Shown here: one piece after another, positions 24,468-32,062 of the stretch
Layout: the number at the start of each line of letters is the position of its first letter
How positions within the stretch are numbered: the stretch's first letter is position 1
The notes under the pieces: model-generated
Told to the model about the DNA's origin: nothing
Databases searched by the model: none
The model's input: only the letters and a program-made list of their open reading frames with translations
Translations under genes and position numbers: made by a program
DNA from: CAZVIK01 sp964627045
GTDB taxonomy: Bacteria; Acidobacteriota; Terriglobia; Bryobacterales; Bryobacteraceae
Reading direction: 5' to 3'
DNA length: 32,062 nt
NCBI GenBank assembly: GCA_964627045.1
Contig: CAZVIK010000022.1
Coordinates: forward strand, 1 to 32,062

Positions 24468-24626
24468 ATGGCGGTGAAGCAGGAAGCCGCGAAGAGCGGC
24501 ATCGGGTTCGGCTGCGCGCTGGCGATCGCGATTTCGTGGTCGGCCAACAAGTCCATCTTGTGGGCCATCATCCACGGCATTCTGGGCTGGTTCTACGTGA
24601 TCTACTACGCCCTGTTCAAGAGTTGA
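24468..24626 (+). CDS. Small two-helix membrane protein
   Basis: A protein of 52 residues from the ATG at 24468, with AGGAG 9 bases upstream and a TATACT -10-like hexamer at 24441-24446. After a short charged start (MAVKQEAAKSG) it has two hydrophobic stretches, IGFGCALAIAISWSA and ILWAIIHGILGWFYVIYYAL, so it is probably an inner-membrane hairpin. It ends with FKS. Similar short proteins with a SWSxNKSILWAIIHG core occur in several phyla, but no function is known to me. It sits alone between the helicase gene and metW. Confidence 0.75.
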   Translation: MAVKQEAAKSGIGFGCALAIAISWSANKSILWAIIHGILGWFYVIYYALFKS

Positions 24627-24641
24627 CGGGACGCGCCGGCG

Positions 24642-25271
24642 CTACTTCCGCACCAGGAACACCGCGATTTCGGCCATCAGGTTCGGCAACACGCTGCCCA
24701 TGTGGTGGCCGGAGACGAAGATCTCGCGCTCCACAGCCCAGCCCTGCTCGCCCACCAGTTCCTCGAAGTCCTTCACCGTCAGGAAGTGGATGTTCGGGGA
24801 ATCGTACCAACTGTGGGGGAACAGCTTGGTGCGGGGGGCGCGCCCGCTGAACAGGTGCGCCAACCGGACGGACCAGTGGCCGAAGTTGGGGAAGGTCACG
24901 ATGGCCCGCCGCCCCACGCGCAGCATCTCGCGCAACACGCCCAGCGGGTGCCGCGTTTCCTGCAAAGTCTGGCCGAGGATCACGTAGTCGAATGCGCCGT
25001 CGGGGTAGTTGGCGAGGCCCTGGTCGATGTCGCCTTGATAGACGGAGACGCCCCGCGCGATGGCCTGCTGCACGCGCGCCCGGTCGATTTCAATGCCGCG
25101 CCCTTCGACGTTCTTGTTCTCGGCGAGCCACGCCAGCAACTGCCCGTCGCCACAGCCGAGGTCCAGCACCTTGGTGTTCGGCTCGACCAGGCCGCCGACG
25201 ATGGCGTAGTCGCTGCGTCCCAGCACTTCCCGCACAAAGGGCTTCTGGTGGGACAGGCTCAGGGCGCTCAT
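24642..25271 (-). CDS. metW: Methionine biosynthesis protein MetW
   Basis: A class I SAM-dependent methyltransferase fold of 209 residues. The SAM loop is LDLGCGDGQLLAWL near residue 36, followed by GIEIDRARVQQAIARGV, YVILGQTLQETRHP and IVTFPNFGHWSVRL, all typical of MetW. It begins 2 bases after the metX stop, so the two are co-transcribed and probably coupled. MetW is known to assist MetX in homoserine acylation in several proteobacteria. The final AEIAVFLVRK is the usual MetW end. Confidence 0.95.
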   Translation of the reverse strand: MSALSLSHQKPFVREVLGRSDYAIVGGLVEPNTKVLDLGCGDGQLLAWLAENKNVEGRGIEIDRARVQQAIARGVSVYQGDIDQGLANYPDGAFDYVILGQTLQETRHPLGVLREMLRVGRRAIVTFPNFGHWSVRLAHLFSGRAPRTKLFPHSWYDSPNIHFLTVKDFEELVGEQGWAVEREIFVSGHHMGSVLPNLMAEIAVFLVRK

Positions 25272-25273
25272 GG

Positions 25274-26380
25274 TCAGGCGTTCTCCTTGAAGGTGCTCGC
25301 CAGAAAGCCTCGCAGCATGGCGCTTTGCTCGGCGATGTCCACCAGAAAGGCGTCGTGACCATAGTTGGAGGCCAACTCACAGTAGGTGACGTCGCGGTTG
25401 CGGCTGCGCAGCGCGTTCACGAAATCCAGCGACTGATAGGTCGGGTAGAGCCAATCCGAGGTGAAGCTGATCACCAGGAAGCGCGCCTTGGTCTCGCCCA
25501 GCACCTCTCCGAGCGACCCGCGCCCGTTGGCCAGATCAAAGTAGTCCAGCGCCTTGGTCAGGTAGAGGTAAGCGTTGGCGTCAAAACGGTCCACGAAAGC
25601 GGCGCCGCGGTAGCGCAGGTAGCTCTCGACTTCGAAATCCACCGAGAAATCGAACCCGTAGCGCGCCTTCTCGCGCAGGCGGCGGCCGAACTTCTCGCGC
25701 ATGGACTCGTCGCTCATGTAGGTGATGTGGCCGACCATGCGCGCCACGGCCAACCCGCGAGCGGGCGGCTTCCCGCCGTGGTAATTGCCGCCGTTCCAAT
25801 CGGGGTCGGCCATGATGGCCTGCCGTCCGACTTCGTTGAAAGCGATCTGCTGCGCGCTGTGCCGCGCCGTCGTGGCGATTGGGATGGAGGCCACCACGGA
25901 ATCCGGGTAGGCGACCGCCCATTGCAGCGCCTGCATCCCGCCCATCGAGCCGCCGGCCACCGCGAGCAGGCGCTCGATTCCCAGGCGCTCGATCAACTTC
26001 TTCTGAAGCCGCACCATGTCCCCGATGGTGATCACCGGAAAGGTCATGGCATAGGGCGCGCCGGTGGCGGGGTCGATGGAAGCCGGCCCCGTGGTGCCGC
26101 GGCAGCCGCCCAGGACGTTCGAACAGATGACGAAGTACTTGTCGGTATCGAAGGCCTTGCCGGGGCCGACCGAGTTGTCCCACCAGCCTGGCTTGCCGGT
26201 CTCCTCGCTGATGCCGGCCACGTGAGCGTCCCCGGAGAGAGCGTGCAAGATCAGGATGGCGTTGGACTTGGAAGCGTTCAACTGGCCGTAGGTCTGGTAG
26301 GCGACCTCGACGGCGGAGAGCGTAGCCCCGCAGTCCAGCGACAGCGAGTCGAACCGGGCGAGTTGCGTCTTAACAATCAT
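25274..26380 (-). CDS. metX: Homoserine O-acyltransferase MetX
   Basis: An alpha/beta hydrolase of 368 residues. The nucleophile Ser145 lies in AGGSMGGMQALQW, the acid Asp in SDWLYPTYQ and the His in YGHDAFL near the end. ILILHALSGDAHVAG and NVLGGCRGTTGP are MetX signatures. It acylates homoserine in the cytoplasm, the first committed step of methionine synthesis by the sulfhydrylation route. Acetyl rather than succinyl transfer is the default for the family but depends on few residues. It forms a tight pair with metW. The 117-base region before it has competing GC hairpins but no recognisable SAM riboswitch. Confidence 0.95.
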   Translation of the reverse strand: MIVKTQLARFDSLSLDCGATLSAVEVAYQTYGQLNASKSNAILILHALSGDAHVAGISEETGKPGWWDNSVGPGKAFDTDKYFVICSNVLGGCRGTTGPASIDPATGAPYAMTFPVITIGDMVRLQKKLIERLGIERLLAVAGGSMGGMQALQWAVAYPDSVVASIPIATTARHSAQQIAFNEVGRQAIMADPDWNGGNYHGGKPPARGLAVARMVGHITYMSDESMREKFGRRLREKARYGFDFSVDFEVESYLRYRGAAFVDRFDANAYLYLTKALDYFDLANGRGSLGEVLGETKARFLVISFTSDWLYPTYQSLDFVNALRSRNRDVTYCELASNYGHDAFLVDIAEQSAMLRGFLASTFKENA

Positions 26381-26415
26381 GGTACGCGGGGTGTTTTCTA
26401 TGCTAGCAGAAACTG

Positions 26416-26457
26416 GCGGGGCTTCCCCGCGTCCGTGCCGACCGAACGGCTGCGGGG
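26416..26457 (-). promoter_or_regulatory. Competing GC hairpins before metX
   Basis: On the minus strand CCCCGC (26457-26452), GCGGGG (26430-26425) and CCCCGC (26421-26416) follow in order, so the middle segment can pair with either side. It may end the HEAT-protein operon or act in the metX leader. No U-run follows. Confidence 0.35.
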
Positions 26458-26497
26458 CACCATCAGAAGAGAGCCGGAGCGCTGCCTGTTCTCCGTG

Positions 26498-27595
26498 TCA
26501 CTGCGCAGCGCCGAACTGAGGCTTGTTTGCCTGCCACCACTGGCGCCAGTAGTTGACGATCCGGGCCTCCTCATCCTTGTCTTTGAAGAAGCCCATATGC
26601 AGGAAACGTGGGTCAACGCCAATATACGGGTCCTTTCGCCGGGCCGGGTTGAGAACCTCGTCGAGAGCCTCCTGTTTCTTCGGTCCATCACCAACGGCCC
26701 GAACCCTCATCACGTGTTCCGTGAGGCCAGACACCGCTTCCATCGTTACCTCGGAGTCCAGGGAATCCAGCATTCCCGCCAAGAATGGAACCGCTTCCCG
26801 AGTGTGAATATTGCGGAGCGCGTGGGCAGCGGCGCGAGTCAAGTACTGATCCCGCCGGGGGGAAGCCGAAACCAGCCGACCGAGGGCGAGGACTCCTGCG
26901 GAATCCGTGCTCACGTATTCCACTACCGCCGCAGGGAAGTTCCCTTCCTTGTCGTCATCGGGCCTCGAGAGAGCCAGTTCTGCCAATTCGACAAGCGCCT
27001 TGGCGTCTCCGCGCCTTACCCTCCAAGCGACTCCCTCCGCCCTGAGGCACGGTTCCGAGGACTCCGACATCTCACGCATGATCCCCGCAACCAACGGTGA
27101 ATCCGAGGTCCCGGCGAGATCGAACATATTTGTTCCGGCCGCAGGTCCGGAAGACCTAGATGCCGAAAGGGCAATCTCAATGAAGCACTTCTCGAAGACA
27201 GAAGCCCCCTCGACCTGGACAGGGGGGCCCTGATCACACCCCTCCAGGGTGACCATGAGTTGACTGAGGAACGTCGCGTTGCGCGATCCCAAGACGGTCC
27301 ATCCATCCGGGCTGCGCGTGAGTGGAACCAGCGCGCACTTGCCCACGATGCCGCGACCGGGGTCGGCGCCCCGATTCGAACGGACCACCGCCGAGACGTC
27401 CACGACGTTGCCAGCCGGCACGTCTCCGTGTACGCCACGCAACACAGCGAGCTTGAAGGCCGCGCCAGCGGGTCTTGCGGCAACTTCCAAAACGCGTCCA
27501 ACAACGACGGCGTCCACCCGTGCCGCCACGTATTCAAGGTTGATTTGCGCCATTGACGGCGCTAGGGAAAGCAAGGCAATGACTCCCGTTCTCAT
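26498..27595 (-). CDS. Exported HEAT-repeat-like protein of unknown function
   Basis: The ATG at 27595 gives 365 residues starting MRTGVIALLSLAPSMAQINL, a short signal peptide, with GAGG just ahead; the frame is open far upstream but that overlaps the previous gene. The first half has a beta-rich domain (VDAVVVGRVLEVAARP, VVDVSAVVRSNRG, CALVPLTRSPDGW). The second half has paired helices typical of HEAT repeats (ALVELAELALSRP, YLTRAAAHALRNI, AVPFLAGMLDSLDSEVTMEA). The C-terminus is IVNYWRQWWQANKPQFG. HEAT solenoids bind proteins. It is the third gene of an exported-protein operon, 8 bases after the second. No function is assigned. Confidence 0.8.
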   Translation of the reverse strand: MRTGVIALLSLAPSMAQINLEYVAARVDAVVVGRVLEVAARPAGAAFKLAVLRGVHGDVPAGNVVDVSAVVRSNRGADPGRGIVGKCALVPLTRSPDGWTVLGSRNATFLSQLMVTLEGCDQGPPVQVEGASVFEKCFIEIALSASRSSGPAAGTNMFDLAGTSDSPLVAGIMREMSESSEPCLRAEGVAWRVRRGDAKALVELAELALSRPDDDKEGNFPAAVVEYVSTDSAGVLALGRLVSASPRRDQYLTRAAAHALRNIHTREAVPFLAGMLDSLDSEVTMEAVSGLTEHVMRVRAVGDGPKKQEALDEVLNPARRKDPYIGVDPRFLHMGFFKDKDEEARIVNYWRQWWQANKPQFGAAQ

Positions 27596-27603
27596 AGCGC
27601 CTC

Positions 27604-28824
27604 TCAGTAATGATTCCCATGGTCCAGATAGTGGAGTTGGACGTTGTGTTGCACCAGGACTCCCGCGCCGTTCGTCTGTGAGCCGGCAAAGAAGTACTGG
27701 TTGGCCTGGCTCACCGTGTGTTGGGGCGCCTCCGAATTCCCGTTCGCACCTGTGTTCATCGGCTGCGGGTACTTGCCGGGCAGGCGTAACTCGAACATGA
27801 TGTCGACGAACTGGCCCGTGCCATCGAAGTCGGCCCCCGTCCAGACTCCCCATTCCCAATCGAACGGCTCCCAAAGGGAAGTCTGCTCCGGGAAAGGAAA
27901 CCACGCGTCCTGGAACGTCTCGTTGACCGCCACCCAGTTCATCCCTCCTCCGCACATGTCGCGGACTTTGAGCTTTTTGTTGGTTTGCCACCCGTCGATG
28001 CCACCGATGGGTGTCGTACTGATTTGGTGAAGGTTGTAGGGTGAATCGTTGAAAATCCAAAACGTGTCAGTTTCCAGGCCGCCGTAGCTGGCGCGCAACT
28101 GAACGTTGTATTGTTGACAGCCACCGCTTCGCCGGGTGACCGTATACGTCGGGCTGGCGCAGTCCGAACAACTGAGCGTCCCGAATTCGGATCCAGACGC
28201 GAAGTACCAATGGGGAGTCGAATAAGCCCCCATCGGGTCCGATCGGAATGTAGCGGAACTGGTATAGGTCCCACTCGTGGCGCTGCCGCCCAAAAACCAG
28301 GGCTGAGGACCGTCGCGATAGATCGTAGGGCGTGAGATCAGCAGGCTCGTGTCGGTATCCCCAAAGTAGTAGGTGCCGTAGAAGAGATGATACGCCTTGT
28401 GTCGCGCGGTTCTCCGGTAAGACCCAACGCCTTGTTGGGACAGCGTGAAGATCCGCCACGACTGGGCGACTTGTGGCCAATACGCCATCGACTGTACAAC
28501 AGTGTGCGGCCCATCGATCAAAGCGCCATTTCGATACCCCTTGACGTCATCGAGGATGCCCGTCCAGTCAAGCCAGTCACCCCCGCTAATCCATGTGGCC
28601 GAGTACAACCGCACTTTGTTATCCTCAAGCCGCCACACCTGGGAAAGCCCCCAGCTCCAACTGCCACCCGGAAGAGGGTAATCGATGGCATAGAGAGCAG
28701 ACGGCGCGGCAAACATCAGACACAGAAGCGCCATCCCTCCCCCCAGATTCAGTAGTCTGCCAGTGGAGCACCAGAGCGCGCGCCCTAGCGCGCGCGCGGC
28801 CGAATACACGGAAGGTGTCATCAT
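27604..28824 (-). CDS. Exported protein of unknown function, aromatic- and Gly-rich
   Basis: The ATG at 28824 overlaps the previous stop as ATGA and has AGGAAAGG upstream, giving 406 residues. A long N-region (about 30 residues) precedes a hydrophobic stretch, GGGMALLCLMFAAPSALYA, so it is secreted or membrane-anchored. The mature part is rich in Trp, Tyr, Gly and Ser (YPLPGGSWSWG, AYHLFYGTYYFGDTDT, EPFDWEWGVWTGADFDGTG), which points to a beta-sandwich or surface protein. Four Cys (CSDC, GCQQ, DMCGG) could form disulfides. No family was recognised. It is the middle gene of a three-gene operon. Confidence 0.75.
   Translation of the reverse strand: MMTPSVYSAARALGRALWCSTGRLLNLGGGMALLCLMFAAPSALYAIDYPLPGGSWSWGLSQVWRLEDNKVRLYSATWISGGDWLDWTGILDDVKGYRNGALIDGPHTVVQSMAYWPQVAQSWRIFTLSQQGVGSYRRTARHKAYHLFYGTYYFGDTDTSLLISRPTIYRDGPQPWFLGGSATSGTYTSSATFRSDPMGAYSTPHWYFASGSEFGTLSCSDCASPTYTVTRRSGGCQQYNVQLRASYGGLETDTFWIFNDSPYNLHQISTTPIGGIDGWQTNKKLKVRDMCGGGMNWVAVNETFQDAWFPFPEQTSLWEPFDWEWGVWTGADFDGTGQFVDIMFELRLPGKYPQPMNTGANGNSEAPQHTVSQANQYFFAGSQTNGAGVLVQHNVQLHYLDHGNHY
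28776..28795. repeat. Strong GC hairpin inside the signal-peptide code
   Basis: Arms GCGCGCGC (28776-28783) and GCGCGCGC (28788-28795) with loop CCTA, about 30 bases after the start codon of the middle secreted-protein gene. Confidence 0.6.
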
Positions 28825-29363
28825 TGCCTTTCCTCTGCGGCAGGACTCCTGACAAAACCGGAACGGAGTTTTGTCTGGATGTAGGTCCACACCGAATTCC
28901 ATCCTTTTGAAGAAAGCTTCCGCTGTATTTGTAAAAGTGCATCTTCAAGCAACACCCGCCGGCATTCTTCGAACCCGCGCATCTTGCCGCTGTCGGGCAA
29001 CCGGCCGGCCTTTCGCTCACCGTCCACATAGGCGACCGCCTCGCGTGCCAGTTCCCGCAGTTGGAGATCCAGCCCCGCGGCAACCTCAGTGAGGGCCTTA
29101 AAGTCCGATTCGCTAATCCCAAACAGCGACATTCCAACAGTACCGCGGTCCCTGCCACCGACGGGATTGGTTTGGCCTTTTTCTTTCAAATCGTCAGGTA
29201 GAGAATGGACCATGGTGAAGAACCCGAAGATGAGTTCTCGGTCGACCGGGTCAATCAAGGAGACCCGATTCTGCGACGGCATACTCGCACTCACGAGCGT
29301 CGCTAAGGCTAACACCAGCGTGCGTCCTCGCCCAAGGTGGATTGGCGGTCGTTTCAAGGTCAC
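28821..29363 (-). CDS. Small exported protein of unknown function
   Basis: A GTG start at 29363 with GAGGAGG 4 bases upstream gives 180 residues. The N-terminus MTLKRPPIHLGRGRTLVLALATLVSASM reads as a signal peptide, broken here into a basic part and ALATLVSASM. The rest is mainly helical and charged (LDLQLRELAREAVAYVDGER, ECRRVLLEDALLQIQRKL). It is first in the operon, is preceded by a strong promoter, and overlaps the next gene by four bases (ATGA). No family was recognised. Confidence 0.75.
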   Translation of the reverse strand: MTLKRPPIHLGRGRTLVLALATLVSASMPSQNRVSLIDPVDRELIFGFFTMVHSLPDDLKEKGQTNPVGGRDRGTVGMSLFGISESDFKALTEVAAGLDLQLRELAREAVAYVDGERKAGRLPDSGKMRGFEECRRVLLEDALLQIQRKLSSKGWNSVWTYIQTKLRSGFVRSPAAEERQ

Positions 29364-29427
29364 TGGGCCTCCTCGCCGGGAGCGACGTCAGCACATGCGC
29401 GGCACCAGGCTGACTAGTTACACGATG

Positions 29428-29456
29428 AGCCTACCTTCCCTCTCTGCGCTTGTCAA
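29428..29456 (-). promoter_or_regulatory. Sigma-70-type promoter of the exported-protein operon
   Basis: Consensus TTGACA (29456-29451) and TAGGCT (29433-29428) are 17 bases apart on the minus strand, placing transcription start about 60 bases before the GTG at 29363. Confidence 0.6.
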
Positions 29457-29513
29457 TACATAAGTGTTAGCCAATCTGGCCGATCTTCACTTGCCCATCC
29501 GGCAGCTGGATAC

Positions 29514-29888
29514 TCAATGTGGGGGTTGGTTGCCTGACGAGTCTTGGTCATTGTGTTTTCGATAGTCCGCCGGTGAGATCCCAAACTTCGCGCGAAAAGC
29601 CCTGGTGAAGCTGGTGACATGCTTGTATCCCGCCCTGTGCGCGATCGACTTGATTGCTTCGCCGGAGTGAAGGAGCAGCGCCGCTGCTCGGAAAAGGCGG
29701 AGCGAGCGGAACTCGGCGGTTATCGAAAGACCGGCCTCGGACCGTGCAAGATGGCGGAGGCGCGAGGCACTTAGATGAACGTGGCGCGCTGCTTCGTCAA
29801 CCGAGATGCTTGGGAATTCGTCAGCGAGTGACAACGCCTCCAGCACCCGGCGATCTCGCGTTTGGCAGGAACCAGTCGTCTTTCCCAT
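29514..29888 (-). CDS. Minimal AraC-type DNA-binding protein
   Basis: A protein of 124 residues that is almost only the AraC/XylS DNA-binding domain. The first helix-turn-helix is ISVDEAARHVHLSASRLRHL and the second IKSIAHRAGYKHVTSFTRAF, followed by the family signature RAKFGISPADYRKH. There is no sensor domain ahead of it; full AraC proteins are about 250-300 residues. GGAG lies 10 bases before the ATG, and an ATTTTA (TAAAAT on the minus strand) at 29931-29936 may be its -10. It is upstream of, and on the same strand as, the exported-protein operon, which has its own promoter, so it is a candidate regulator of that operon. Truncation of a longer gene is possible, but no upstream sensor sequence was seen. 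Confidence 0.85.
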   Translation of the reverse strand: MGKTTGSCQTRDRRVLEALSLADEFPSISVDEAARHVHLSASRLRHLARSEAGLSITAEFRSLRLFRAAALLLHSGEAIKSIAHRAGYKHVTSFTRAFRAKFGISPADYRKHNDQDSSGNQPPH

Positions 29889-30209
29889 ACAAAGGCACTC
29901 CTGGTCAACGCTGGCGTTACTCGCAGCTACATTTTATGAATAGCACAAGCGGAGATTTTGTGGCTGAGCATACCCACTTACCTCCCGACAACGGTCTCCG
30001 CTCTGGCCGCCGGCATACCCGTGCTCCCCGAGTCGCCAGCCGCCCTGCCGACGGGCCGAGTACGGCTGCGCCCTTCGAGTGAGGCGCTGTCTTCTGGCGC
30101 GGTCAGTGGCTGGGGGCACCGTCAGGGAATTGCGTTTGCCGGGCATGTTGAATCGACCCGGCCGGACGTGTTGAAATAGGAGTTACCCCTTCCCTGGAGG
30201 ACGAACGGA
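29889..30209. other. Divergent region before carA, no supported gene
   Basis: A 321-base gap. Small open frames exist on both strands but lack ribosome-binding sites and family character. No recognised riboswitch or pyrimidine attenuator was found. A weak promoter for carA may lie at about 30142-30177 (TTGAAT-like and TGAAAT-like hexamers). Confidence 0.45.
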
Positions 30210-31346
30210 TTGAGTCAAGCGATCCTCGCCCTGGAAGACGGCAGCGTCTTCGAGGGCAGCGCATTTGGTGCGCCCTGTCTGCGCACGGGGGAGGTGGTTT
30301 TCAACACGTCGATCACCGGCTACCAGGAGATCTTCACCGATCCTTCCTACGCCGGCCAGATCGTCATCCTCACCTATCCACAGATCGGGAACTATGGCAC
30401 GACGCCGGAGGACGACGAATCCGTGCGGCCCTTCATCGAGGGGCTGGTGGTGCGCGAGTTCTCTTCCATCGTCAGCAACTGGCGATCGAAGGAACACGCG
30501 AACGAATTTCTCGGCAAGTACAGCATCCCGGTCATTTCGGATGTCGACACGCGCCGCCTGGTGCGCCACCTGCGTACGCGCGGCGTGATGCGCGGCGTGC
30601 TCTCCTGCGGCGGCGGCGACCCGAAGGACCTGGTCGAACAGGCCCGCCGCAGCCCTTCCATGGCCGGCCTGGATCTGGCCACGCGCGTCTCGGTCAAGGA
30701 GCCCTATACCTGGACCGCCGGGGTGGAGGGCTGTTCGCCTTCGGAGCTGATCGGCGATGCGGCAACCCCCGCGTTCCATGTGGTCGCGTTCGACTACGGG
30801 ATCAAGCGCAACATCCTGAGGCGGCTGGTGCATGTTGGCTGCCGGGTGACGGTGGTCCCGGCGACGACGAAGGCCGAGGACGTGCTATCGCTGAAACCCG
30901 ACGGCGTGTTTCTCTCCAACGGGCCGGGCGATCCCGAGCCGCTCGAGTTCCAGGCGGCGCAGGTTCGCGGGTTGCTCGGGCGCACGCCGGTTTTCGGCAT
31001 CTGCCTGGGCCACCAGATTCTGGGGCTGGCCAGCGGAGGCAAGACCTACAAGCTGAAGTTCGGCCACCGCGGTGGGAATCACCCGGTGTTGAACAAGGTC
31101 ACGAACAAGGTGGAGATCACCAGTCACAACCACGGGTTCGCGGTCGATCCGGATTCGCTGCCCGCCTCCAGCGTGGATCTCACGCACGTCAACCTGAACG
31201 ACCAGACGCTGGAGGGCTTCCGGCGGCGCGACGTTCCGGCCTTCTGCGTCCAGTACCACCCGGAGGCCGCACCCGGCCCCCACGATTCGCAGTACCTGTT
31301 CGAGGACTTCGTCAAGTTGATGGGCGAATTCAGGGAGGGAAGGTAA
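30210..31346 (+). CDS. carA: Carbamoyl-phosphate synthase small subunit
   Basis: A protein of 378 residues, full length. The start is TTG at 30210, supported by GGAGG 9 bases upstream and by alignment of the first residues (SQAILALEDGSVFEG) to the family start. The N-terminal domain has VVFNTSITGYQEIFTDPSY; the glutamine amidotransferase domain has the nucleophile Cys265 in GICLGHQI and His350/Glu352 in QYHPEAAPGPHDS. It supplies ammonia from glutamine to CarB for arginine and pyrimidine synthesis. carB starts 6 bases after its stop. Confidence 0.97.
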   Translation: MSQAILALEDGSVFEGSAFGAPCLRTGEVVFNTSITGYQEIFTDPSYAGQIVILTYPQIGNYGTTPEDDESVRPFIEGLVVREFSSIVSNWRSKEHANEFLGKYSIPVISDVDTRRLVRHLRTRGVMRGVLSCGGGDPKDLVEQARRSPSMAGLDLATRVSVKEPYTWTAGVEGCSPSELIGDAATPAFHVVAFDYGIKRNILRRLVHVGCRVTVVPATTKAEDVLSLKPDGVFLSNGPGDPEPLEFQAAQVRGLLGRTPVFGICLGHQILGLASGGKTYKLKFGHRGGNHPVLNKVTNKVEITSHNHGFAVDPDSLPASSVDLTHVNLNDQTLEGFRRRDVPAFCVQYHPEAAPGPHDSQYLFEDFVKLMGEFREGR

Positions 31347-31352
31347 CCGCCG

Positions 31353-32057
<705 letters not shown>

Positions 32058-32062
32058 AACTT

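Noticed and set aside
26381..26497. SAM riboswitch before metX
   Set aside because: None of the conserved SAM-riboswitch core sequences could be found on the minus strand.
24992..27100. A very long open frame on the plus strand opposite metW, metX and the HEAT-like gene
   Set aside because: It is Arg/Gly/Ala-rich antisense sequence without family motifs; the minus strand has clear metW and metX.
29934..30179. Small overlapping open frames on both strands before carA
   Set aside because: Neither has a ribosome-binding site or recognisable protein character.

Overview
The window looks like a chromosomal segment of a GC-rich, free-living Gram-negative bacterium, most likely an acidobacterium of the Bryobacterales/Solibacter type. 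This placement is an inference. It rests on a very large Oar-like TonB-dependent receptor with an N-terminal carboxypeptidase-regulatory-like domain, on many sugar-modifying enzymes that carry twin-arginine (Tat) signal peptides, and on a metX-metW pair. No rRNA, tRNA, CRISPR array, transposase or phage gene was seen.

Layout. 1-342 is the end of an SGNH/GDSL hydrolase. 367-3399 (minus) is a three-gene set: a URO-D family protein, a sugar-phosphate isomerase/epimerase-like TIM barrel and a Tat-exported Gfo/Idh/MocA oxidoreductase. 3498-7951 holds an MFS transporter, an exported protein of unknown function (minus), a DapA-family lyase and a second MFS transporter of the sugar-acid type. 8057-15318 (minus) runs from a TonB-dependent receptor through two tandem enolase-superfamily enzymes to rpiB. 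15710-17602 (minus) encodes a GntR/FCD regulator and an exported metallo-beta-lactamase-fold hydrolase. 17956-21867 (plus) encodes a glucarate dehydratase with a Tat signal and two UxuA-like proteins with Tat signals. 22012-26380 is housekeeping: queD, a dinG-type helicase, a small membrane protein, metW and metX. 26498-29363 (minus) is a tight three-gene operon of exported proteins of unknown role, with a minimal AraC-type DNA-binding protein upstream. 30210 to the end is carA and the start of carB.

How it fits together. Positions 367-21867 read as a carbohydrate-acid utilisation region. A receptor takes up an oligomeric or acidic sugar, exported dehydratases, epimerases and an oxidoreductase act on it in the periplasm, MFS carriers import the products, and a cytoplasmic DapA-family enzyme and RpiB pass them to central metabolism. 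The FCD regulator in the middle is the natural controller. Several promoters around it share a TGTTGTA(T/G)(G/A)AT element at or near the -10, and a GTNATAC core resembling known GntR/FadR half-sites.

Main points to check. (1) Seven enzymes that are usually cytoplasmic carry Tat-like signals. (2) Two genes, the TIM barrel and carB, are cut by an in-frame TAG where homologous protein sequence resumes directly after the stop. (3) The tandem enolase-superfamily pair differs by a deletion that removes an Asp near the expected metal site. (4) Two REPIN-like inverted-repeat elements lie in gene gaps of this region.
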